Source: Chloroflexota bacterium
GTDB lineage: Bacteria; Chloroflexota; Limnocylindria; QHBO01
Reading direction: 5' to 3'
Assembly: GCA_013820865.1 (NCBI GenBank)
Contig: JACDHU010000128.1
Span: forward strand, 1-5,708
Length of the DNA: 5,708 bases
A program made the position numbers and the translations under genes. Positions within the stretch are counted from its first letter, which is position 1, and the number at the start of each line of letters is the position of its first letter. A model generated the notes under the pieces. The model worked only from the letters and a program-made list of their open reading frames with translations, ran no database searches and was not told the DNA's origin. Shown here piece after piece: positions 1 through 5,708 of the stretch.

Positions 1-1979
1 ACATCGTTCTCGATGTGGACGTGAAGCCGAATCGCGGCGACGCTCTTTCGATGGTGGGCATGGCGCGCGAGATCGCGGCCTTGACCGGGGCGGAGCTGCG
101 ACTTCCATCGGTCATGTTCGAAGAAGCCGATGAAGGGGCCGATGCGCACGTGGTCGTGCGGATCGATGAGCCGGCACTGAATCCTCGCTTCACCGCACGC
201 TGGTTCGACGGGATCTTCAACGGGCCGTCACCGGATTGGATGCAGCGACGGCTTCACTCCGTCGGAATTCGGCCGATCAGCGCCGTCGTGGACGTGACCA
301 ACTACGTGATGCACGAGCTTGGTCAGCCGATGCACGCGTATGACGCCGATACGATCCCCGACGGTGAGATCGTCGTGCGCCGGGCGCGAGCGGGAGAGCG
401 GCTGACCACCATCGACCACGTCGAGCGAACGCTTGATGAGCAGATGCTGGTGATCGCCGACCGCGAAGGGGCCATCGGGCTGGCCGGGATCATGGGCGGC
501 GCCTCCACCGAGGTGACCGACACCACGCGGCGCGTGATCCTCGAGTCGGCCATCTTCCACGGCCCGACCATTCGGAACACGGCGCGGCGTCTGGGCCTGC
601 GCTCCGAGGCAAGCATGCGACACGAGAAGGGCATCGGACCCGACCTGCCTCGCCAGGCAGCCGATCGGGCCGCGCAGCTCATCGCCGAGACTACCGGAGC
701 GATTGTGGGACGCGACATCGTGGACAACGATCCGGAAGCCACCGGGCCGGCGAGTGTGGTGGTCGACCTGCCGCGCGTCGGTCGCCTGCTCGGCCTGCCG
801 CTCGATCCGGGGACCGCACGCGAGCTGCTCGAGCCGCTCGGTTTTCGCGTGCCGGGCGATGGGGGGGTCGTCGAGGTGGCCGTTCCATCTCATCGGCTCG
901 ACGTCACGGTGGAAGCAGACGTGGCGGAGGAGATAGCGCGCGCGTACGGGTACGATCGGATCACCGGCCGACTTCCCCAGGCCGCCCTGCCGCCATATCG
1001 CACGGACCCGAGCGAACCGCGGCAGCGCGTGCGCCGCATCCTGGCCGGCATCGGGCTCGACGAGGTCGTGACGCATGCTCTCATCGGCGCGGATGATCTG
1101 TCGCGCGCCGGTTACGACGCAGCCGGCCCGGATCTGGTGCGCCTGTTCAACCCGCTGAGCCAGGATCACGAAATCCTGCGCCCGGTCCTGTGCCCATCCC
1201 TGCTGGCGGCAGTGGCCGAGAACGTGCGGCAACGAAGGCCCGACGCATGGCTGTTCGACCTCGGCAAGATCTACTGGTATAACCCCGGCTCGCCGACGCC
1301 TCGAGACAGGCGCTCCGAGACCGCCGGCACGGGTCGCTATGAATCATGGGAGCTGGGGATCATCCTGGCTGGCGCCGGCAGCCCGGCCACGCCTGACCAG
1401 CCCGCTCGTGAGGCCGATGTGGCGACCATCAAGGGCGTGGTCGACGCCCTGCACGATGCGTTGGGTGCTCCGCGGCCGGCGTATCGGGCGGAAGAGTCTC
1501 AGGACCGCCATCCGCACCGGCATCCGGGCCGTACCGGCCTGATCTGCGATGCCGCCGGGCGTGCATATGGATCGTTGGGTGAGGTGCACCCACGCATCGT
1601 CGAGGCGTGGGGCCTCGTCGGCCGGCCGGTCGATGCTGCACTCAGCGTCGATCGCCTGCTCGACCTGGTACCGGGCACGCGACGCACCCGACCCATCCCC
1701 GCCGCTCAACCGATCGATCGTGATCTAGCGGTGGTGGTCGATGAAGCGACCTCGATCGGGGAGCTCCTGCGCGTCGCTCGTTCGAGCGCCGGACCTCTGC
1801 TCGACGAGGTGCGGCTGTTCGACATCTATCGCGGGGAGCAGATCGGAGCCGGGCGCGTAAGCTACGCCCTCGCATTCCGCTTCCAGCCGGTGGGGACCGG
1901 GGACGAGAAGGCGGCCGACAAGGCGCTGAACAAGATTCGTGGCTCGCTGCGCCATCACCTGGCGGCGGAGATCCGATAG
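1..1979 (+). CDS. pheT: Phenylalanine--tRNA ligase beta subunit, 5'-truncated by window edge
   Basis: This is the beta chain of the heterotetrameric cytoplasmic PheRS, which charges tRNA-Phe and edits mischarged Tyr-tRNA-Phe. The frame is open to the left edge (first whole codon at 3); GTG 15 is internal, not the start. About 150 N-terminal residues (the EMAP-like tRNA-binding domain) lie outside the window. Counting from codon 15, the PNRGDALS motif near residue 5 is followed by the B3/B4 editing domain. It contains NYVMHELGQPMHAYD with the editing-site His at 107, LESAIF with Glu at 177, and a GLRSEAS motif. The B5 region ends in RLDVTVEADVAEEIARAYGYD, where Asp296, Asp302, Glu305 and Glu306 match the spacing of the Mg-binding residues in E. 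coli PheT. A catalytic-like core and a C-terminal FDX-ACB anticodon-binding domain (about 555-654; RDLAVVVDE, LFDIYRGEQIGAGRVSYA) follow. Estimated full length of about 805 residues fits the family. pheS is expected upstream. The usual RTLTDEE-like segment of the last domain is replaced by TGDEKAADK. The identification is very secure. Confidence 0.97.
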   Translation, partial: IVLDVDVKPNRGDALSMVGMAREIAALTGAELRLPSVMFEEADEGADAHVVVRIDEPALNPRFTARWFDGIFNGPSPDWMQRRLHSVGIRPISAVVDVTNYVMHELGQPMHAYDADTIPDGEIVVRRARAGERLTTIDHVERTLDEQMLVIADREGAIGLAGIMGGASTEVTDTTRRVILESAIFHGPTIRNTARRLGLRSEASMRHEKGIGPDLPRQAADRAAQLIAETTGAIVGRDIVDNDPEATGPASVVVDLPRVGRLLGLPLDPGTARELLEPLGFRVPGDGGVVEVAVPSHRLDVTVEADVAEEIARAYGYDRITGRLPQAALPPYRTDPSEPRQRVRRILAGIGLDEVVTHALIGADDLSRAGYDAAGPDLVRLFNPLSQDHEILRPVLCPSLLAAVAENVRQRRPDAWLFDLGKIYWYNPGSPTPRDRRSETAGTGRYESWELGIILAGAGSPATPDQPAREADVATIKGVVDALHDALGAPRPAYRAEESQDRHPHRHPGRTGLICDAAGRAYGSLGEVHPRIVEAWGLVGRPVDAALSVDRLLDLVPGTRRTRPIPAAQPIDRDLAVVVDEATSIGELLRVARSSAGPLLDEVRLFDIYRGEQIGAGRVSYALAFRFQPVGTGDEKAADKALNKIRGSLRHHLAAEIR

Positions 1980-1986
1980 GAGGATC

Positions 1987-2020
1987 GGTACCTTGTCGCC
2001 CGTGGTGGCAGGCTGGTACC
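1987..2020 (+). other. Potential RNA hairpin in the pheT-cvpA gap
   Basis: Two copies of GGTACC (1987-1992 and 2015-2020) can pair as an outer 6-bp stem. Inside it, 1994-2000 (TGTCGCC) can pair with 2004-2010 (GGTGGCA) as 7 bp including two G-T pairs, around a 3-base CGT loop. The two stems are separated by an asymmetric internal loop (1993 against 2011-2014). It begins 7 bases after the pheT stop. No T-run follows (the next bases are CTTGCGGCC), so a classical intrinsic terminator is unlikely. It could act as an mRNA processing or stability element or a weak attenuator, or be chance pairing in GC-rich DNA. Confidence 0.35.
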
Positions 2021-2031
2021 CTTGCGGCCGC

Positions 2032-2054
2032 CCGAGCCGCATTTCCGCGCTCGG
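2032..2054 (+). other. Second small potential hairpin upstream of cvpA
   Basis: CCGAGC at 2032-2037 is a perfect inverted match to GCTCGG at 2049-2054, giving a 6-bp stem with an 11-base loop. It lies between the larger hairpin (1987-2020) and the cvpA ribosome binding site at 2073-2078. No T-run follows. A stem this short is expected fairly often by chance at this G+C content, so a function is only a possibility. Confidence 0.2.
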
Positions 2055-2072
2055 TGCCTTCATGAACACCGT

Positions 2073-2078
2073 GAGGAG
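2073..2078 (+). promoter_or_regulatory. Ribosome binding site that sets the cvpA start
   Basis: GAGGAG matches the anti-Shine-Dalgarno consensus and lies 9 bases before GTG 2088. That spacing favours GTG 2088 over the in-frame TTG 2022, which would add 22 residues of arginine-, proline- and histidine-rich sequence unlike CvpA proteins. The alternative GTG at 2094 is also in frame but sits 15 bases away. Confidence 0.7.
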
Positions 2079-2087
2079 TCTGACCGC

Positions 2088-2639
2088 GTGGAGGTGCTCG
2101 CACAGCTGAGCTGGATAGACCTGGTGATCATCGGCCTGCTTGCCGGCGGCGTCTTCGTTGGCTTCACCCAGGGCATGATCCGCTACGTGCTCAACACGCT
2201 CGCTGTCATCGTGGCATTCGTGCTCGCCGCCCAGCTCAAGGGTCCCCTCATCGACCTCCTTGGCTTCTGGACGGCATTCACACCAGAGGGACGTGAGCTG
2301 CTCGTATTCGTGCTCCTCTTCTTCGGCTTTGTCATCGGGGCATGGTTCGTGATTCGAGCGGTCTATCGCCGCACTCGACTGCCGATCGTGAAGCAGCTCG
2401 ACGAGCTCGGTGGCGCGATCTTCGGGCTTCTCTTTGCCGCGTTGGTGCTGACCTTCCATCTCGTGGTGTACGACAGCTTTTTCCGCGGTGGCGGCGAGAC
2501 CGGAGGCTGGGTCGCGAGCTACTATGAGCTCCTCAACGACTCGCTCATCATCGCCTTCTTCCGCGAGACGATCATTCCGGTCGCCGGCACCTTGGCGCGA
2601 CCGTTCGTCCCGGACGAGATCGCTCAGCTTCTCCAGTGA
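2088..2639 (+). CDS. cvpA: CvpA-family integral membrane protein
   Basis: CvpA-family inner-membrane proteins were named for a requirement in colicin V production in E. coli; in other bacteria their molecular role is poorly defined, with links to envelope integrity and stress. From GTG 2088 the product has 183 residues, normal for the family. It has four hydrophobic segments: about 10-26 (opening WIDLVIIGLLAGGVFVGF with the family's early Asp and spaced glycines), 32-48, 70-89 and 108-127. The motif LDELGGAIFGLLFAALVL at 104-121 matches the family's conserved Asp plus glycine-rich last helix. A Gly-rich loop (about 133-140) and an amphipathic tail follow. The start is chosen from the GAGGAG at 2073-2078. 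Its TGA stop overlaps the GTG start of the glycosylase gene by 4 bases, so the two are probably translationally coupled. The family is secure; a specific function is not. Confidence 0.88.
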   Translation: MEVLAQLSWIDLVIIGLLAGGVFVGFTQGMIRYVLNTLAVIVAFVLAAQLKGPLIDLLGFWTAFTPEGRELLVFVLLFFGFVIGAWFVIRAVYRRTRLPIVKQLDELGGAIFGLLFAALVLTFHLVVYDSFFRGGGETGGWVASYYELLNDSLIIAFFRETIIPVAGTLARPFVPDEIAQLLQ

Positions 2640-3247
2640 GCGGAGCGCCAGTCGACGCGCCGGCTGCGCTCAATCGTCACTGGTTCGACCGACCGGCGGT
2701 CGAGCTGGCGCGTGAACTGCTGGGCGCTCGGCTGGTCCACGGGTCCTCGGATGGAGTGGTCGGTGGTCGGATCGTCGAGGTGGAAGCCTACCGCGGCCCC
2801 GAGGATCGAGCGGCGCACTCGTCACGCGGTCGCACGCCCCGTAACGCCGTGATGTTCGGAGATCCTGGACACCTGTACGTCTACCTCATCTATGGTCTGC
2901 ATCACTGCCTCAACGTCGTCGCCGGCCCCGGCTCAAAGCCCGAAGCGGTGCTCATTCGTGCCATCGAGCTTGACGAGGGTCTCGCGCTGGCTCGCAAACG
3001 GCGCGGTCCACGTGCCGTCGACTACCGCCTGGCCTCCGGTCCGGGCAACGTCGCGCGAGCCCTTGGCGTCGATCGCTCCTTGGATGGGGTGGACCTGCTG
3101 ACTGGCCCCGTGCGAGTGGAGGCCCGTAGCGGAGCCATGCCGCGTGCACGCCGCGGACCGCGCATAGGCGTGGACTACGCAGGCGCCTGGGCCGCGCGCC
3201 CCCTGCGCTTCTGGATCACCGATGACCGCCACGTCTCCCGACGCTGA
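2636..3247 (+). CDS. 3-methyladenine DNA glycosylase, AAG/MPG family
   Basis: This is a monofunctional base-excision repair glycosylase. The family hydrolyses the N-glycosidic bond of alkylated or deaminated purines (3-methyladenine, 7-methylguanine, ethenoadenine, hypoxanthine), leaving an abasic site. The 203-residue length is typical of bacterial members. Residues line up with human AAG: RIVEVEAYRGPED carries the general-base Glu50 (human E125) and Tyr52 (Y127); His61 matches H136; LYVYLIYGLHHCLN carries Tyr83 (Y159), the DNA-intercalating Tyr86 (Y162) and Asn93 (N169); Arg108 in VLIRAIE matches R182. ASGPGNVARALGV (133-145) is the conserved GPG region, with Ser-Gly-Pro-Gly where Asn-Gly-Pro-Gly is common. 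The C-terminus PRIGVDYAGAWAARPLRFWI is characteristic. All active-site residues are present, so it should be active. The GTG 2636 start overlaps the cvpA stop (GTGA) and has no clear Shine-Dalgarno sequence, pointing to coupled re-initiation. The 3' end overlaps mutS2 by 26 bases. It is unrelated to the AlkA and Tag folds. Confidence 0.95.
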   Translation: MSGAPVDAPAALNRHWFDRPAVELARELLGARLVHGSSDGVVGGRIVEVEAYRGPEDRAAHSSRGRTPRNAVMFGDPGHLYVYLIYGLHHCLNVVAGPGSKPEAVLIRAIELDEGLALARKRRGPRAVDYRLASGPGNVARALGVDRSLDGVDLLTGPVRVEARSGAMPRARRGPRIGVDYAGAWAARPLRFWITDDRHVSRR

Positions 3248-5636
3248 GCTCACCTCCGGTGCCGCTGCTGACGGCGCCACGCTGCGCGCATTGGAGTTCG
3301 CTGCCATCGTCGACCAGCTCGCCGCGCTGACGAGCTTTGAACCGTCCCGCGAGCTCGCCGTCGCCAGCGTCCCGGTGGCCGATGCGGCCCACGTTCAACT
3401 GCTCCAGGACCAGACCGACGAGGCGTCGCGACTGCTGGGCGAGCAGGCGCAGGTCACCATCGGTGCCGCTCGTGACATCCGCGCGGCGCTCAATCGCGCC
3501 GCGCGCGGCGGGAGGCTCACGCCGCAGGAGCTGCTCGAAATCGGGATCACGCTTGATGCCACCGAGCGACTCGCCGCGCGATTGAAGACATGGCGAGCGC
3601 CGCTGTTCGGGGGCGTCCGCGACGAGCTGGATGCGGCCCCCACCCTGGCCGAACGGCTGAATCGCAGCATCGACGATGGGGGAGAGCTGCTCGACAGCGC
3701 CTCGTCCGAGCTGGGAGCCATCCGGAAGCGACTGCGCACCGCTCAGGATCGGGTTCGAGAACGCCTGAACACCATGCTGCGCTCGTCGCAGATGGCCGGC
3801 CTCATCGGCGATCCCATCGTCACCGTTCGCGCCGGCCGCTATGTCATCCCGATCCGCGCTGAGGCAAAGGGACGCGTCAAGGGCATCGTGCACGATCAGA
3901 GCGCGTCGGGGGCCACGCTCTTCATCGAGCCGCTGACGGTGGTGGACCTCAACAACACCTGGATCGAGGCAACCCTGGCGGAGGAACGCGAGAAGGAGCG
4001 CATCCTCGACGAGCTCTCCAGACTGGTGGAGGCCGGCGCCGAATCCCTGCGCGCCAGCCTGGCGGCCATGGCCAGGGCGGATCTATGGCTGGCACGCGCG
4101 CGACTTGGCGATGGCATGGATGGCGTTCGGCCGGCCATCAGCGGCGACGCGGCCGAACTCCTGTCGGCGCGCCATCCACTCCTGGGCACCGGAGCGGTGC
4201 CGATTGACCTGCGCGTCGGCGATCGGTTCGGCTATCGCGCATTGGTCGTGACCGGCCCGAACACCGGCGGCAAGACGGTCTCGCTCAAGTCGTTGGGCCT
4301 GCTGGCGCTGATGCACCAGGCCGGCCTTCGCGTTCCCGCCGCGGAAGGCGCGCGACTGCCGGTCTTCCGGCGCGTCATGGCCGACATCGGCGATGAGCAG
4401 AGCATCGCGCAGTCCCTGTCCACCTTCTCGAGCCACCTGCGCAACGTCGTGAGATTTGTGGCGGCCGCCGGTCCAGGCACGCTGGTCCTGCTCGATGAGG
4501 TCGGCGCCGGAACAGATCCGGCGGAGGGATCGGCGCTGGCCATGGCGGTCGTGGCGCGATTGCTCGATGCCGGCGCCATGGTGGCAGCCACCACCCACTA
4601 TGCCGAGCTCAAGACATTCGCCACCGAACATTCGGGCGTGACCAATGCGGCCGTCGAGTTTGACGTCGCGACGCTCCGCCCGACGTATCGCCTGACCATC
4701 GGGCTGCCGGGCAAAAGCCAGGCGTTTGCCATCGCCGAGCGCCTGGGCCTGTCCAGCGAGATCCTGGCCGATGCGCGTGCCCGCATCTCGGTCGAGCACG
4801 CCAGCATGGAGGAGACGCTCACCTCAATCGCACAGGCGCAGGAAGCCCAGGCCGCGGCACTGCGCGACGCGACGTCGGAGCGGGCGCAGGCGGTGAGCGA
4901 GCGCGAACGCGCGAGCGGCGGTGTCGCCCGCGCCCGAGCCGAGGCGGGCCAGATCCTGGCCGACGCCCGCAGGCTGGCCGACAACCTCGTCGCGCGCGCC
5001 GAGCGGGAGGTGGCCGACATTCGGCGAGAGCTCACGCGGCAGCGTAACCTCGGGGGCACGCGATCCCAGGCAAATACTGATGCGCTCGAGGAGCTCAGCC
5101 GGCGAGCGGCGCAAGTCCGCGACGAGGCTCCGAGCCCGCCAGCATTAGCGGATGAAGTCGACGCATCAACACCCGCGCTTCAGCCGAGGGTCGGCCTCTG
5201 GGGACGCTCACGCACGCTGGGGAGCACGGGGCGCATCGTCGAGATCAGCGGCCGAACGGGCAGGGTCACGATGGAGACGGAGGGCGCCCGCCTCGTCATC
5301 CCGGCCGACGACGTCGAGGTCGTGACCGAACCGATCTACGGCCCGCCTCCGCGCGATATCGAGGCAGACGAGATGCGCCGCCGCGCGGCGGCCAACATCT
5401 CGCCGACGATCGACCTGCATGGCGAGCGGGTCGACGCAGCGCTCGAGCGGGTGAGCGAGTATCTCGACGAGGCGCTGCTGGCGGGGCTGGACGAGGTGGT
5501 CATCGTGCACGGCATCGGCACCGGCGCACTGCGACGTGCGGTCCGAGAGACGCTCGCGCAACATCCCCGCGTTCGCGGTGTGCGTGGCGGGCGCAAGGAT
5601 GAGGGTGGCGACGGGGCCACGGTCGCCGAGCTCTGA
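3222..5636 (+). CDS. mutS2: MutS2 ATPase with C-terminal SMR domain
   Basis: MutS2 proteins are MutS-related ATPases that lack the mismatch-recognition domain. They have been linked to suppression of recombination, branched-DNA processing and, in Bacillus (RqcU), rescue of collided ribosomes. The 804 residues are near the family norm. The N-terminal core and lever start with LRALEFAAIVDQLA (21-34); the family motif GIVHDQSASGATLFIEP lies near 220-236. The ATPase has Walker A GPNTGGKT (345-352), signature STFSSH (400-405), Walker B LVLLDE (421-426, Asp425/Glu426) and the switch His459 in ATTHYAELK. A long Ala/Arg/Glu-rich coiled coil spans about 520-620, a KOW-like beta segment about 655-702, and the SMR domain about 728-804 with IDLHGERVDAAL (730-741), HGIGTGALR (763-771) and the terminal GGDGATVAEL. 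The ATG at 3222 is chosen because the homologous N-terminus begins about 20 residues later. Its only Shine-Dalgarno candidate is a weak GGA at 3213-3215 inside the glycosylase gene, so coupled translation is likely. No frameshift or missing ATPase residue is seen. Confidence 0.97.
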   Translation: MTATSPDAELTSGAAADGATLRALEFAAIVDQLAALTSFEPSRELAVASVPVADAAHVQLLQDQTDEASRLLGEQAQVTIGAARDIRAALNRAARGGRLTPQELLEIGITLDATERLAARLKTWRAPLFGGVRDELDAAPTLAERLNRSIDDGGELLDSASSELGAIRKRLRTAQDRVRERLNTMLRSSQMAGLIGDPIVTVRAGRYVIPIRAEAKGRVKGIVHDQSASGATLFIEPLTVVDLNNTWIEATLAEEREKERILDELSRLVEAGAESLRASLAAMARADLWLARARLGDGMDGVRPAISGDAAELLSARHPLLGTGAVPIDLRVGDRFGYRALVVTGPNTGGKTVSLKSLGLLALMHQAGLRVPAAEGARLPVFRRVMADIGDEQSIAQSLSTFSSHLRNVVRFVAAAGPGTLVLLDEVGAGTDPAEGSALAMAVVARLLDAGAMVAATTHYAELKTFATEHSGVTNAAVEFDVATLRPTYRLTIGLPGKSQAFAIAERLGLSSEILADARARISVEHASMEETLTSIAQAQEAQAAALRDATSERAQAVSERERASGGVARARAEAGQILADARRLADNLVARAEREVADIRRELTRQRNLGGTRSQANTDALEELSRRAAQVRDEAPSPPALADEVDASTPALQPRVGLWGRSRTLGSTGRIVEISGRTGRVTMETEGARLVIPADDVEVVTEPIYGPPPRDIEADEMRRRAAANISPTIDLHGERVDAALERVSEYLDEALLAGLDEVVIVHGIGTGALRRAVRETLAQHPRVRGVRGGRKDEGGDGATVAEL

Positions 5637-5664
5637 GAGTACACCGGCGTCATCAGGTGCACTC
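5637..5664 (+). terminator. Hairpin directly after the mutS2 stop; possible operon end
   Basis: GAGTACACC (5637-5645) pairs with GGTGCACTC (5656-5664) over 8 of 9 positions, with a single A-C mismatch and a 10-base loop. The stem starts on the first base after the TGA. The following bases (GCGGGGTTCC) contain no T-run, so it does not fit the classical intrinsic terminator; in high-GC bacteria such stems can still end transcription or protect the 3' end. If a convergent gene ends at 5653, the stem would serve both directions. Confidence 0.4.
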
Positions 5665-5708
5665 GCGGGGTTCCGCCTCAGGCGTCGCCTCCTCGATCGG
5701 GACCTCCA
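5653..5708 (-). CDS. Possible C-terminal tail of a convergent gene (very partial)
   Basis: Read on the minus strand from the right edge, the frame ending with TGA at 5655-5653 gives 17 residues, EVPIEEATPEAEPRECT. This resembles an acidic, proline-rich disordered protein tail, and its codons nearly all end in G or C. The plus strand is equally open from GTG 5657, and its third codon positions fall on the same bases, so composition cannot separate the two; that GTG has no visible ribosome binding site. No family can be assigned from so short a piece. This is a tentative call. Confidence 0.25.
   Translation of the reverse strand, partial: EVPIEEATPEAEPRECT

Noticed and set aside
861..867. Run of seven G residues in pheT that could indicate a frameshift error or slippage site
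   Set aside because: The pheT frame continues correctly on both sides, with B5-domain motifs before and after, so there is neither an error nor evidence of programmed slippage.
228..1232. Minus-strand open frame of 334 codons inside pheT
   Set aside because: It is fully antisense to conserved pheT domains, and its product looks like low-complexity complement sequence with no motif; long antisense frames are common at this G+C content.
1993..2022. Possible promoter: TTGTCG (1993-1998), 18-base spacer, TACCCT (2017-2022)
   Set aside because: The -10 matches the consensus at only three positions and the elements coincide with the potential hairpin; too weak to annotate without transcription-start data.
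2024..2031. Eight-base palindrome GCGGCCGC upstream of cvpA
   Set aside because: Such short GC palindromes are frequent in DNA of this composition; nothing nearby suggests an operator or attachment site.
2022..2087. N-terminal extension of cvpA from TTG 2022
   Set aside because: The added 22 residues do not resemble CvpA proteins, they overlap the potential hairpin region, and a good GAGGAG site points to GTG 2088 instead.
2062..2109. Fifteen-codon leader-like frame starting at ATG 2062 and overlapping the cvpA start
   Set aside because: It has no ribosome binding site, no run of regulatory codons and no sign of alternative structures typical of an attenuator peptide; probably chance.
1725..2459. 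Long minus-strand open frame of 244 codons spanning the pheT end, the gap and cvpA
   Set aside because: It lies antisense to two well-supported genes. Its translation is rich in His, Gln, Glu and Arg without any recognisable domain, as expected from the complement of GC-rich coding sequence.
3216..3893. Minus-strand open frame of 225 codons over the mutS2 start
   Set aside because: It is antisense to the conserved MutS2 N-terminal region, with no family resemblance and no separate ribosome binding site that I could support.

Overview
The window is a compact, high-GC (roughly two-thirds G+C by eye), strongly G/C-ending-codon stretch of bacterial chromosome with four genes on the + strand: pheT (5' end cut off by the window edge), a cvpA-family membrane-protein gene, a 3-methyladenine DNA glycosylase of the AAG/MPG family, and mutS2. 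Everything recognised is housekeeping or genome maintenance. I see no mobile element, CRISPR array, tRNA, rRNA, toxin-antitoxin or defence gene. Base composition and gene order suggest a high-GC bacterium outside the Proteobacteria, possibly Chloroflexota or a related terrestrial lineage. That is an inference from gene order (a pheT ... cvpA ... mutS2 block resembling that of Firmicutes) and protein style, and no marker in the window settles it.

Layout. 1-1979: phenylalanyl-tRNA synthetase beta chain, missing about its first 150 residues. 1980-2087: a 108-base gap holding two potential RNA hairpins and a good ribosome binding site (2073-2078). 2088-2639: the CvpA-family protein, starting at GTG 2088. 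2636-3247: the AAG-type glycosylase, whose GTG start overlaps the cvpA stop by 4 bases. 3222-5636: MutS2, whose ATG lies inside the last 26 bases of the glycosylase gene. 5637-5708: a hairpin directly after the mutS2 stop, followed by a short stretch that may be the C-terminal tail of a convergent minus-strand gene.

How the genes work together. The overlaps make cvpA, the glycosylase and mutS2 a translationally coupled unit, and pheT probably reads into it. In Bacillus the comparable block is pheS-pheT-rnhC-zapA-cvpA-polX-mutS2. Here rnhC, zapA and polX are absent and a base-excision glycosylase sits where polX would be. One repair gene thus occupies the slot of another, next to a MutS-family ATPase with an SMR domain. 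This is the most interesting contextual point. I found no convincing sign of an undescribed system.
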